NCBI GenBank assembly: GCA_934248075.1
Contig: CAKQKH010000005.1
Span: 1 to 64,000 of the forward strand
Direction of reading: 5' to 3'
From: an uncultured Alphaproteobacteria bacterium
GTDB taxonomy: Bacteria; Pseudomonadota; Alphaproteobacteria; RF32; CAG-239
DNA: 64,000 nt
The notes under the pieces are model-generated. The model saw only the letters and a program-made list of their open reading frames with translations, was not told the DNA's origin and searched no databases. A program made the translations under genes and the position numbers. This document shows, one piece after another, positions 40,762 through 51,000 of the stretch (the first letter of the stretch is position 1; every line of letters begins with the position of its first letter).

Positions 40762-43180
40762 TTTTGATTTTTTCAGCACTTTTGTGCAAGGCCTAAGTAA
40801 TATTGAAGTTCTGGTTGCCGTAATTGGATTTATATCTGCGGCGGCTTTTGCCGGATTCTGGGTTACAAAGTTTGGGTATTATGTTTTGCCTCAGCCGAGT
40901 GAGTCTAGGGTTTCTGACTTTTTGCCTTTTAACAAGCTGCTTTCCGATGGTATGACCATTCGTTGCTATAACGGATCCTTGGCTCGTGTGTTTAAGATTA
41001 CCGGCGTTGATTTGGCTTTTGTTACTAATGAAAAAGTCTTGTCTATGTTGGAGGCGCGCAAGACCTGGATTGATGGTATGTCTGATTTGCAGGTGGCGGC
41101 GCGGGTTATTACTCTGCGTGAGCGTGTGCCTCTGGAAGAAAGCAAAGGCGATTTTGGCAATGCGTTGCTGGAGCAAATTGATGATGTTTGGAGCGAAAAT
41201 CTCAATCGAGTTTATAGCAATTCTCACTATGTGGTGCTTTCGGTTGCGGATCGAGACGAAAATCTTAAGGATCTGAACTTTGCTTCGCAAGCGCTTATGG
41301 CCACGCTAAACGAATACGGAGTTACGGCGTTGTTTGAGGCCGAAGGGTCTGCCGCTGCTGATAGTCCGCTCTCGGTATATGCCAAAATTTGTAGTCCGAT
41401 TACCAAGCCGCAACCCAAAATCGGCAATGCCGAAGGACCGCAGCTTAATGAGTTGCTGACCTCTGATCATATTCATTTTACCGGTGAAAACGGGATTATC
41501 AAGTTCTTTTCCGGCAATAGGGAAAAATATGAGATTGCCATGGGCATTCGTTCTTCCGGCGATTATATGGACGAGAGCATGGTTGTTTCGTTGCTCTCTA
41601 TCGATTCAGAGTTGGTCTTGCTCCACAATATCCGCCCGATATTTAAGCCCTATGCCCGAGCTATGCTAATGCAACAGCAGCGTATGGCCACCATGACCAG
41701 TTTTTCGGGCGACGTGATTGACCAATACAGTGAGGTTTTGGCGGCAATTGAAGACAGCGACACCAATCACCAGTCTTTAACTGAATATGCAATGGCAATC
41801 TTGCTGCAGGGCGATAGCTTGGAAGATGTTGAGTTTGCCGAAAGCGAAGTTCAGCGCATTTGCCGCTTGTTTAGCGTGACTCCGGTGCGTGAGGGTTGGG
41901 TTACGCAGGCCACGTTTTTTAATCAATTTCCGACATATGAGGCTTTGCCGCGTACTTATCGTTATTTGTCGCGCGTGGTTGCCACGGCTATTTCGTTCGA
42001 CAAACCTTCGGAAGGCTTTTCCAAGAGCGATTGGGGGCCGGGGGCAATTACTGTTTTTCGCACGGCTTCAGGCTCGGCTTATCGTTTTCAGTTTCATGTT
42101 TCTTCAGAAGATTCGGCGGTTGCTCACTGCTGTATTATTGGTCCTACCGGACAAGGTAAAACAACATTGCTGACCTTTTTGGCCGGTCAAGCAATGAGGC
42201 ATCGCGACCTTAAGGTGTTTTTCTTTGACCGCCATCGCGGCGCCGAGATATTTACCCGCGCGGTCGGTGGAGCTTATGTTGGGTTTGAGGGTGATGAAAA
42301 AAATGTTTCCTTGAATCCGTTTGACTGTGAAAACACGCCTAATAATCGCGCGTTTTTGCGGCGGTGGATGCGAGCCATCACTTTGGTTGATGATGCGGTG
42401 TCTGAAAAAGAAATCGCCCGCGCCGTCACAACCGCATTTGACTATTTGCGTCCGGAAGAACGCATGATGACCAATCTTTACAAGAGCTGCTTTTCCCCAA
42501 CCGGAAATATGCGTCGAGAACTGTTTAAGTGGGTTAATCCTGATCAGTATGGCAATATTTTTAATGCTGATAACGATAGTTTGGATTTGAAATCTAAGCG
42601 CTTTATGGCCTTTGACTTTACGCATATTTTTGAAGATGAAACCTTAGCTCCGGCGGTTATCAGCTATATCATGCATCGTATTCAGTCAGAAACCGGAGAA
42701 ACCGGCGTTCCGTCATTGATTATGATTGATGAAACCGCGCCGATGCTCAAACACCCGATGTTTAGGGATTATTTTGTCATCGGTTTGCAAGAGGGGCGCA
42801 AAAAGCGGCAAGCATACCTGTGCGCTTTCCAACAGCCTAACATCATTGATAAACTCGGGGTTGGCGAGGTTATTCGCGGACAGTGCCAAACCGTTATCTT
42901 TTTCCGCAACCCGCAAGCAACTCCGGAGGACTATCTCAACTGGAATCTGACTGACGCCGAAACCGACTTTATCTTCGGCAAAAGCTATCGCGATTTTCCG
43001 TATGCCATTCTGTTATCGCGTCCGGCAACCGGTGAGTCGGTGATTTTAGATGTGGATTTGAGCGGTTTGGGGCCATATTTGCGCTTGTACAATTCAGGTC
43101 GCAAAAATGTGTTGTTGGTTGAGGAATTGATCAAGGAATATGGCGAAGAAAACTTTGTTACAAAATATTTAAATATTTAG
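40751..43180 (+). CDS. VirB4-like T4SS ATPase
   Basis: Membrane-associated ATPase that drives subunit assembly and transfer. The 809-residue protein is of normal VirB4/TrbE length. A hydrophobic N-terminal segment (about 19-39) precedes a VirB4 N-domain, then the motor with Walker A IGPTGQGKTT at about 463-472, Walker B SLIMIDET at about 655-662 and a C-terminal VFFRNPQA-type segment. The start is TTG at 40751, with AAAGGGG upstream, overlapping the VirB3 gene. Confidence 0.92.
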   Translation: MHPDFDFFSTFVQGLSNIEVLVAVIGFISAAAFAGFWVTKFGYYVLPQPSESRVSDFLPFNKLLSDGMTIRCYNGSLARVFKITGVDLAFVTNEKVLSMLEARKTWIDGMSDLQVAARVITLRERVPLEESKGDFGNALLEQIDDVWSENLNRVYSNSHYVVLSVADRDENLKDLNFASQALMATLNEYGVTALFEAEGSAAADSPLSVYAKICSPITKPQPKIGNAEGPQLNELLTSDHIHFTGENGIIKFFSGNREKYEIAMGIRSSGDYMDESMVVSLLSIDSELVLLHNIRPIFKPYARAMLMQQQRMATMTSFSGDVIDQYSEVLAAIEDSDTNHQSLTEYAMAILLQGDSLEDVEFAESEVQRICRLFSVTPVREGWVTQATFFNQFPTYEALPRTYRYLSRVVATAISFDKPSEGFSKSDWGPGAITVFRTASGSAYRFQFHVSSEDSAVAHCCIIGPTGQGKTTLLTFLAGQAMRHRDLKVFFFDRHRGAEIFTRAVGGAYVGFEGDEKNVSLNPFDCENTPNNRAFLRRWMRAITLVDDAVSEKEIARAVTTAFDYLRPEERMMTNLYKSCFSPTGNMRRELFKWVNPDQYGNIFNADNDSLDLKSKRFMAFDFTHIFEDETLAPAVISYIMHRIQSETGETGVPSLIMIDETAPMLKHPMFRDYFVIGLQEGRKKRQAYLCAFQQPNIIDKLGVGEVIRGQCQTVIFFRNPQATPEDYLNWNLTDAETDFIFGKSYRDFPYAILLSRPATGESVILDVDLSGLGPYLRLYNSGRKNVLLVEELIKEYGEENFVTKYLNI

Positions 43181-43257
43181 CAAATACGTGCAAATTCATT
43201 TATTTGCCACAGCAAACATGCTATAATAGAACATATGGCAGCAGACAGGAGGACAAT

Positions 43258-44520
43258 ATGAAAAAGAGTGTTAAAGTAAAATTTTTATGCGTTTTACTTG
43301 TCAGTCTGTTTGCGTTTGCAACTCCGTATCAGGCGCAGGCTTTGGGCATACCGGTTCTGGATACGTCTAGTTTTGTGCAGGCAATCAAACAGACTATCAG
43401 CGCCATTAAGGAAAGCAAGGTTGTGGTTGGCATTATCACCACTGTCAAAAAGACCAGCGCCGCTATTGGTACGGCCAAGGCCACGGTTAGCGAATATGTA
43501 ATAAAAAACAAAGAAAAAATTGAGGCTAAAGTCGAAAAAGTAAAGAAATATAAAGAGCGAGCCGAGGAATATAAGAAAGAATACGAAGCTTATAAAGCAA
43601 TGCTTGATGAAAACATTGCGAAAGCCAAAGAAATGAAAGAAATGGCTGAGCAGAAATATAACCAAGCCCAAGATACGGTTAATAAGGTTAAAGACACCGT
43701 AGGTACGGTTAAAGACACTACTAACGCGGCTATTGATATGGCTAAAAATAAAGCCGATGATATCAAAGACAAAGCCGATGAGGTTAAGACTAAGATTGAA
43801 GATGTAAGCGATAAAGTCGCACCCTCAACTCGCAGGGCTTTTGAGCCTCAAACCCAGACAGAAAAAGTCATAAATCCGGTTAAGGTCGATGCCGTTTTTG
43901 AGGATAGCGTTGATGCGGTTGAAGAAAATGCAAGTAAAGAAGTTGATCAGCCCCGACAAGATAAGGAAATTAACAGCAAGCAGCCTATGCGTCGCCAAGT
44001 TTTTACAACTTCTTCTTTGCGGCAAACAGAGAGTTTGGTCTTTGCCAAAGCGGCAATATTACCTAACAATGGCACCGATGTTAATAACACCGTGGTTATC
44101 CCTCCGGCGCTGTCAAAAGCGTGTGGCGGAATTAGCGCGGAAGATGCGCTTGTCAAAGGAACCGTAGATGCTTGTCTGTTAAAATTAAATCAGGAGCGTA
44201 GCGGCGCCCAAGCTTATTCGGGCTATGGCGCGTCCAAGGCGTTTAATCGCGCCTTGGCTCAATATGTGGCGGTGGGAATTGCCGAGGCTTATAAAGCCAG
44301 ACAAGAAGCCGACAGTTTTGAGGAGCAATATGTTGATCCGATTGATATGGCGATTGAGAATAATGTCCGCGACATATATGCTGATATTGTGCAAATGAAC
44401 CGCGCAATAGATATGCAAATGAATAATTTGCTAAAGATATACAGTACCCAGCTGGTAACTCGGGCATTGTATAATTATGATAAATATATGTTTTTGCCTG
44501 CGGAGAAAAAAGATGAATAA
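43258..44520 (+). CDS. VirB5-like secreted coiled-coil protein
   Basis: Start at 43258, with AGGAGG upstream. Signal peptide (about 1-29, QAQA), then GIPVLDTSSFVQAIKQTI, which resembles the mature N-terminus of VirB5/TraC/TrbJ proteins, then a long Lys/Glu coiled coil (about 78-200) and a C-terminal helical domain with ESLVFAKAAILPNN and a late Tyr-rich helix. At 420 residues it is about twice the normal VirB5 length because of the coiled coil. VirB5 is a minor pilus component. Confidence 0.7.
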   Translation: MKKSVKVKFLCVLLVSLFAFATPYQAQALGIPVLDTSSFVQAIKQTISAIKESKVVVGIITTVKKTSAAIGTAKATVSEYVIKNKEKIEAKVEKVKKYKERAEEYKKEYEAYKAMLDENIAKAKEMKEMAEQKYNQAQDTVNKVKDTVGTVKDTTNAAIDMAKNKADDIKDKADEVKTKIEDVSDKVAPSTRRAFEPQTQTEKVINPVKVDAVFEDSVDAVEENASKEVDQPRQDKEINSKQPMRRQVFTTSSLRQTESLVFAKAAILPNNGTDVNNTVVIPPALSKACGGISAEDALVKGTVDACLLKLNQERSGAQAYSGYGASKAFNRALAQYVAVGIAEAYKARQEADSFEEQYVDPIDMAIENNVRDIYADIVQMNRAIDMQMNNLLKIYSTQLVTRALYNYDKYMFLPAEKKDE

Positions 44521-45121
44521 GCGGGCCATATATGAGGGAATATTGGGGCTGCTGGCTATTTGGTTGGCAGCGATTCCTTCATATGCAGAAGAAACGACAA
44601 ACACAAGCCTTAATATATCAGCCGCTGGCGTCATGGATAACGGTACCACTCCGGACGGAGATGTCGCGATTCTAAAGATTATGGCCATGCATTGCGGCAT
44701 AACCTCCGCCGATGCCAAGGATTCGGCAAAAATCACAAAATGCCTAAATAAGATAGCTAAGACGTCCAATGAATTTGTGCATATTCAAAACGAGACCATG
44801 CGCCAAGCCAGTCTGACATCTTTGGAAAAGGGACTTAACTATAAATCCGCCGCCGGTGACTATGAAGACACCTTAGATGAAAAACTGGATTCCGGTGTTG
44901 GTGTTCAAGCTGGAAGTCCGGCGGCCGGCGGAGAAGATGGTGCTACTGGAGAGGATTTGCGCAAGGACCAGACTAAAAATGTTAAGATTTCATCTCGTAA
45001 CGCCGTAACCATGAGCCAGCTGATAGCCGTGCATTCTGATCAGATTTGGCTGAAGGCGATAGAGGCTTATTTTCTTTACGATGCGGCTTATCGAGATTCT
45101 AAGCAGGAGGACAGCCAATGA
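44513..45121 (+). CDS. Secreted helical protein, unknown
   Basis: A 202-residue protein starting at 44513 behind a GGAGAAAA site and overlapping the previous gene's stop by eight bases. Signal peptide to about residue 23 (SYAE), a cysteine pair near residues 55 and 72, an acidic Gly-rich loop, and a helical C-terminus (QLIAVHSDQIWLKAIEAYFLYDAAY). No family recognised. Four-base overlap with the next gene shows tight coupling in the operon. Confidence 0.65.
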   Translation: MNKRAIYEGILGLLAIWLAAIPSYAEETTNTSLNISAAGVMDNGTTPDGDVAILKIMAMHCGITSADAKDSAKITKCLNKIAKTSNEFVHIQNETMRQASLTSLEKGLNYKSAAGDYEDTLDEKLDSGVGVQAGSPAAGGEDGATGEDLRKDQTKNVKISSRNAVTMSQLIAVHSDQIWLKAIEAYFLYDAAYRDSKQEDSQ

Positions 45122-46152
45122 TTAGCCGGCGGACATTCGGAGTGATCATGACTATACTGCTAACGATGGTTGGCCGGCCTTGTTATGCGCCGACGGATTG
45201 GGTAGTTAACGCGGTAGAAATCGCCAACGGCGTGGTTATAAAGATTGGCGGTGTTCAAGAAGAATATTCTCAGATTGCCCGTACCTATATTACCGGAAAA
45301 ATTGGTAAAATCGGTGATTTTATGCAGGCGGTTAAGCAATCGGAAAAAGTGCAAAAGCTAAAAGATCGAGCCGCCAAAGCGCAAGAAAAATATGAAGAGA
45401 TGAAAGAACTTGCCGCCAAGGCCAAAGAAAAAAAAGAAGCGTTGATGAAATTGGCTGATGAAGCCAAGGCCAAAGCCGATGAAATTAAGGCTGAGTATAA
45501 TCGGGAAATGGAAAAAATCAATCAGGCTCGCGCCAAGATCAAAGAGGCCGAACAGAGAATGCAAGAGGCCAAAGATAAAATTAACGAGGTTAAGGGCAAA
45601 GTTACAGACGCAAAAGATAAACTTGCCGAAGCTAAAGACACTGTTTCTGGGCTGAAGGATACAGCTCAGGCTGCAGTTGGCAATCTTCAGAACAAAGTCG
45701 ATACAACCCGCAATAAGCTGGGGTTATCGTCGGCAAATACCACACCGGTTCAAGAAATGACTTTGCGGCCGGATAATGAGCAAACTATTACGGCGATTCG
45801 CGATATGACAGCCGGAGATGATTTTGTTACTACCGATGTTGTTTTGCCCGACGCCGCTTCGCAAGAGAATTTGCAGGTTGATATATCTGCCGATGATGTC
45901 GCTCGTTTGGCCGATACCTCAGAGCCTGAAATTGTTGCGCAGACTGAGCGGATTAGCGACTTGGGGTTGACAGAACAACTGCGACAAAATGGCGTTGTTA
46001 AGAAAAAAAATGTTAATATCAGACCGCAGATGCAAGGTTCAAAACCGGAGTTGTCAAAGGTAAATGCCGGTATGGATAAGCTGTTGCAGATACGTCGCCA
46101 AGCGTTTGGGATTAATGCTGCCGAGGCAGCAAAGGAGGCCGATTATGAATAA
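45118..46152 (+). CDS. Secreted coiled-coil protein, unknown
   Basis: 344 residues. A hydrophobic N-terminus (about 5-22) is followed by DWVVNAVEIANGVVIKIGG, then a coiled coil of about 140 residues made of Ala/Lys/Glu heptads (about 62-200), then an acidic, Thr-rich linker and a short basic C-terminus. It starts in the ATGA overlap of the previous gene. The design (signal, hydrophobic patch, coiled coil, loose tail) repeats in its neighbours. Confidence 0.65.
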   Translation: MISRRTFGVIMTILLTMVGRPCYAPTDWVVNAVEIANGVVIKIGGVQEEYSQIARTYITGKIGKIGDFMQAVKQSEKVQKLKDRAAKAQEKYEEMKELAAKAKEKKEALMKLADEAKAKADEIKAEYNREMEKINQARAKIKEAEQRMQEAKDKINEVKGKVTDAKDKLAEAKDTVSGLKDTAQAAVGNLQNKVDTTRNKLGLSSANTTPVQEMTLRPDNEQTITAIRDMTAGDDFVTTDVVLPDAASQENLQVDISADDVARLADTSEPEIVAQTERISDLGLTEQLRQNGVVKKKNVNIRPQMQGSKPELSKVNAGMDKLLQIRRQAFGINAAEAAKEADYE

Positions 46153-46615
46153 ACTTAGCCATATGTTGCTGCTGAGTTTTTGGGGGCTTGTTGTATCAGT
46201 GTCTGCCGCCATGGCTTTTGATGTGCCGAGTTATATCAAAGATCCGCAAAACGTTAGCGAAAATATGTGCATTATTCTGCGGGAGAACACTGCAAAGCGC
46301 AAAGGTGTCACAACGGCTGGCGATCTGTCTGACAAGCTTAATGAAACTATCAATGAATATGCGGCCAGATTATATGCCGAGGCTTTGTCAACTCGAGCCA
46401 ATATGAGCGTGGAAAAGAAAAAGAATTCAGCGGACGAACGGGCGACTGATAAACAGCAGATTTTGCAAAAAAGAGTAAAGAAAAGAGTTAAGCGAGTGGC
46501 TAAGCTGGTTAAACAAATTATGGAGCTTGAGGCGGCAATAGCTCATTTGCAGGGAACTCAGATATTGGCGACCATGGATAATGTTCGCTGTGAAGACGCG
46601 GAGGACGAACAATGA
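46145..46615 (+). CDS. Small secreted helical protein, unknown
   Basis: 156 residues from the ATG at 46145, overlapping the previous gene by eight bases, with AAGGAGG upstream. Signal peptide to about residue 24 (AMAF), mid-protein AARLYAEALSTRANMS, then a strongly basic run (RVKKRVKRVAKLVKQ) and a helical end. Two cysteines (about 41 and 148). No family recognised. The next gene starts in the ATGA of its stop. Confidence 0.65.
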   Translation: MNKLSHMLLLSFWGLVVSVSAAMAFDVPSYIKDPQNVSENMCIILRENTAKRKGVTTAGDLSDKLNETINEYAARLYAEALSTRANMSVEKKKNSADERATDKQQILQKRVKKRVKRVAKLVKQIMELEAAIAHLQGTQILATMDNVRCEDAEDEQ

Positions 46616-48009
46616 AAAGGCTTTTGGCCATATTGCTTTGCGGTTTGGGATTGTTGGGTGGACAAGTCGTTTTTGCCCCGTCAAGCTATGCTTTTTTAAA
46701 AATGGATATATCCAAAGCGGCCAACAAAGCGGTTACTTGGTTTAAGACTATGGCTGCTAAGTGCCAAACTGTTATTGACAGCGTGCAAAGTTCACAGTTC
46801 GGCCAATTTGTCGGCAAAGGAATTGAATATACCAAAAAAGGCATAAAATTTGCGCAAGAAACCTATAATCGCGGCATGGAGTTGTATGGACAGGTGGTGG
46901 ATAGTGCCGAATACAAGGCAACCATGATCTCTAAAGACATTGCGGTGGCCGGCAAAGAGCTTAAGGAAATTCAAGAAGAAAAGCTCAAAAAGCAAAAAGA
47001 TATTCAAGCCGAGCTTGACTTACTCAAAGAACAAACTGAGGCTAAAATTAAATCAGCTCAAACCAATCTTGGCATAGCGGCGCAGGAGTATGAGAATACA
47101 AAATCCGGAGATGCCGAGTTTGAGCCAACGTCGGAACTGCAAGCTCTGGAAGATGAGATCAATCAGATTCAGGAAGATTATCAGCAAAAAGAAGCCGAAC
47201 TGCGAGCTAAATTTGATGAGATTGAAGAACTCTATAAAAATCAAATTGAAACTAAAACCGAGCAAATTGCCAATCTAACCAAATCTTTGGCCGCCACGGC
47301 TTCTAATACAGATTTATTTAAGAATGAAAATGTTATCAGTGATGAGGATTCGGCCAAAGCTCTAAAAGAAAATGAGAGCAAGATGTTTACCACCGAGCCT
47401 CCCAGCGTTAAGACCGAAAACAAAATCTTTGAGCGCCGGCAGCAGGCCAGAAGTGATGCCGTTGAGCAGGCTCTGGTGATTAGGGGAGATTATTTGTTGC
47501 GTCGTCAGGCCGCAGTGGATAAAATTGAAGGCAAAGAGGGGCTTGCAGATACAATGTCCGGTGAATCTGAAGGCTCCGGCGTTTCAGCGGAGGTTTTGGT
47601 TGAGCAACTGAACTTGTTGCAGGATTATATCAACATTGTGTTGGCAGATTTAACGCTGCAAACTTCTATTGAGCTAGGTTCTATGCGCAATGTTCAGGCC
47701 GCGCCGTCCAGTACAAAGTTTAATCTGTGCAACTATGCCGATCCCAAAGATGTCGGCGCTAAGGGGTTAAAAAGCTCTTTGTCTGATGCCAAAAACAAAG
47801 TCGCCGCCGAAAGTGGCAATATAATTAATAAAGCGCAGGAGGCCAAAGATAAAGTTACCGATGGTGTTAATAATCTTAAGACCAAAGGCGAACAGGCGGT
47901 AGCAAAGGCCGGTGAGCTCAAAAATCAGGTTGAAGATGGTATTCAGACGGTAAAAGATGTTGCTGATGAGGCGCAAAATATATCTACTTCGCTAGAGGGG
48001 ATGCTGTGA
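46612..48009 (+). CDS. Secreted coiled-coil protein with VirB5-like C-terminal region
   Basis: 465 residues. Signal peptide to about residue 28, a helical region, two coiled-coil stretches (about 90-160 and 180-230), a helical stretch (about 270-370) containing RRQQARSDAVEQAL and LNLLQDYINIVLADL, which resembles the C-terminal part of VirB5-family proteins, then a short coil. It continues the operon by four-base overlap. The resemblance to VirB5 is a judgement from the pattern of helices, not a motif match. Confidence 0.6.
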   Translation: MKRLLAILLCGLGLLGGQVVFAPSSYAFLKMDISKAANKAVTWFKTMAAKCQTVIDSVQSSQFGQFVGKGIEYTKKGIKFAQETYNRGMELYGQVVDSAEYKATMISKDIAVAGKELKEIQEEKLKKQKDIQAELDLLKEQTEAKIKSAQTNLGIAAQEYENTKSGDAEFEPTSELQALEDEINQIQEDYQQKEAELRAKFDEIEELYKNQIETKTEQIANLTKSLAATASNTDLFKNENVISDEDSAKALKENESKMFTTEPPSVKTENKIFERRQQARSDAVEQALVIRGDYLLRRQAAVDKIEGKEGLADTMSGESEGSGVSAEVLVEQLNLLQDYINIVLADLTLQTSIELGSMRNVQAAPSSTKFNLCNYADPKDVGAKGLKSSLSDAKNKVAAESGNIINKAQEAKDKVTDGVNNLKTKGEQAVAKAGELKNQVEDGIQTVKDVADEAQNISTSLEGML

Positions 48010-51000
48010 TGATGAAACGTTGGTTACATATTTTACTCTTTATGTTTCTGACTGTGGCGGCTGTTCCGGTGCAGGCTTTTTGGGGGTTGGCGATAGATCC
48101 GTATCCCATGCCTGACTTTATTGATGAGGCCGTGACATTTTTGCGTTCTGCGGCCAGTTTGTCAAATAACACTCAAAAGGTTATTAAAACCGGCGTTGAT
48201 AATGTCAATAATCTGAAAGTCGCGGCGCAGTCGCTGTTTGAGGGAGATTTAAGCACATTAGTCAGTGCCGCTAACATTAATCCTGGCCAGAAAAAAGCCG
48301 AAGTCTGCGTTTATAAGGGACATCGCTATAAAAACACTTCGGATAAGCAGGTTTATAAACTTACTAAAGCCATTTTGCTGCAATATCCAGGCAAATCGGA
48401 GTTGGAGCGTCAGGCGTTTGAGGCGCGCCGCGAAAAATTTTATCGTGAAACCGTTGTGGAAGTATTCACTGCGGCAGAGCTTCTTAAACAAGATCTTGAT
48501 AATCGCATCAAACCGAGAGTTGACGCCACAATCAAATGCGTGACCGGCGATTCGCAAAGTTGCGGCAATAGTTCAGCCAACGGCAATAACGATGCTATAA
48601 ATGCCGAGGGCGACGCATGGAGCGCGGTGGAAGATTTGTACACCACGCTGCTTAAGGTTACGGCACTGCGGGCGCAGTTGGTTGCGGCTCAGGCTATTTA
48701 TAAATCTACTCCGTCTGCCTATGTTGACGGCGTTGCCGAACAATCAGTGATTAGTAAAACTGATGACGAGGAAGAAAACAGCGCGACCGAAGAGCAGACA
48801 CAAGCGGCTTTGCCGCTGGGCAGGGTGTATGCATCGGCCAGCACTCACCAGTCGTCATCGTTGGTTTTTGCTCAGATCGGTTTGGCGGATAATCCCAAAA
48901 CCGCCGTTTCTTCAGCATTGTCCAGAGTTGAAAGCGTTGCTTCCGGTGTCGATCGCAAGGTTGATGACGCCTTTATGTTTGTTACTCCTCCTAACGCGCC
49001 TTTAGCACACCCTTATGTCTATGAAGCGGATAAAATGGCTGAGTTGGAAAAACTTTCGCCGATAGAAAGCATTGTTAACACGGCTACCGAGGTGCATAAT
49101 CAAATTCATCGCCTGAGCGATTATCGTGACGCCGCCAAAAGTTTAGATGAAATGCGCCAACGATATGAAAAAGCGCTAAACGCATTGCGTATTGCCGATG
49201 ATTGCGCTCAAAAATATTTGGCTCGCCATTTTGATAACCCTCAAACCATCTGGGGCGCCAAAGGTGATATTACCGATTATGATTCGCGAGATGGCGTTTC
49301 CGGTTGGGCTTTTCATACTTATGAGACGGCTAAAGCCAAGCAGACAGCTGATGCCGGTGATGACACCAGCGCTGCTCAGGCATCAATTGCCAGCTCCAGC
49401 GGCAATATAGTGTCTCCAGATGTCGATTATGAAAGTGTCGATCTGGATACTCCGTCCCAAGCTAATGAAGATGTTGTGCAAAGTGAAAAATTTTCAGTCA
49501 GCGGCTCTACCAAGGAAGAAAAGGCCTCGGAGGAGTCTCGCCAGACCCAGATGATGATTTGGCAAATAGGCTCAAATGCTTCCAAACTGCTGGCATCAGA
49601 CTATAAGGTTTGGAAAGGACAGCCTAAAACAGCTGCGCCTTTCCCCGTTTGGCAGGATGTAAAGGCATTTTATGATCAATACCTCAAATTGAAATATGAA
49701 AATATTAAACAATACCTGAATTCTGTATCGTCTAATGATATATTGGCTCTTGCCGCTGCGCACATTCAGCAGGACAATGCTGTCAGTGATGACTTGCTGC
49801 AGAAAAAAGATAAAATTCTTGCCGTCGCTGAGCAAAATATTGAAAAGATAATGGCTGATTCCGAACTGCCAAAAGAGGATGACGGCGGATTGGCTCGGCT
49901 AAAAAAAGAGCGTAAGGCAATTGCCGCTCAAATTGATAAGGCATCAGATTTGCTCAAGCAATATAGTGACGAGCTTGCAGATTTGCGCAACAAGTCGCAA
50001 GATGATGCCGGCACCGCCATGCGTGATGAGGTTACCGCCAGAGAAGAATTTCCGGACAGCTTGGAAGGAACTCCGACCGGCAAAACCCCTAAGTTAACGG
50101 TTGATAAATCTGATGCGCAAAGTGACAAGTTCAAAAATGCTATTGCCGCCAATAAAAAAGATTTGGGCACTGCCGCTATGGAAGTTAAGGTTGCCGCCCA
50201 AAAGGCTAAAATTGTCAGCTTGGAACAAGAGCTGAAAGATAAAGATGTGGAAATTTGGAAGACCAACAGAAAAGCAATGCCGAACTTTATCGAAAGATAT
50301 AAAGCGCGGCAAAAAGCGCGTCTGGACAAGTTACGCAAAATCGCCGAAGCTCGCGATATAACCAATGAAAACAATCAGGCCGCCTCCGAATATCAAAATG
50401 AAGTAAAAATGACGTTGCTCAAAATATTGCCCGACAAAGTTAAGTTGCCCAAGAAAAGGAAAAATGCCGCACTGCTCCAAATTTATAATCTGTTGAACCA
50501 AAGCGCCAAAGAAAAATTAAAAATAAAATTGTTAATGGCAATGAAGACGGTTGACGATGCTTATGGCGAAATCAAAGCTCTTGGCGAAGGTAAAGATGAT
50601 TTGTATAATCCGGAATTATACTCGCAGATAAAGGAAATCCACCAAAATATGATCAATACGCTTAAGGCGCAAACCGTTACGATTACTGCCGGCAATGTTT
50701 TGACCGTATCGCAAATTCCGGTTTTTGTAAAACTTGTGACCGGTGATACTTCTCCGGAAACTGAAGATTATTTTGTCGGCAGCAGCGGTAAATTTCGGGA
50801 TCTGAAGGCTCCGAAAGCTATATTTGCCCAGAACCTGCCGCCGGTGCGTGAGGCTTTTCACTTTGATGAAGTGGATTTTGAAAATGTATTGTCTGCTAAT
50901 GAGGGCAATACCGAAGAAGATATCAATGATGAAAACGATAAGGAGTTTGATAAGCTAGAATATAAAGATTCCGAACACAACCGCACTATCAAGGCCGAAA

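Noticed and set aside
43204..43257. TATAAT at 43222-43227 as a promoter for the VirB5-like gene
   Set aside because: No -35 element stands at correct spacing (TTGCCA is only 12 bases away), so it was not listed as a feature.
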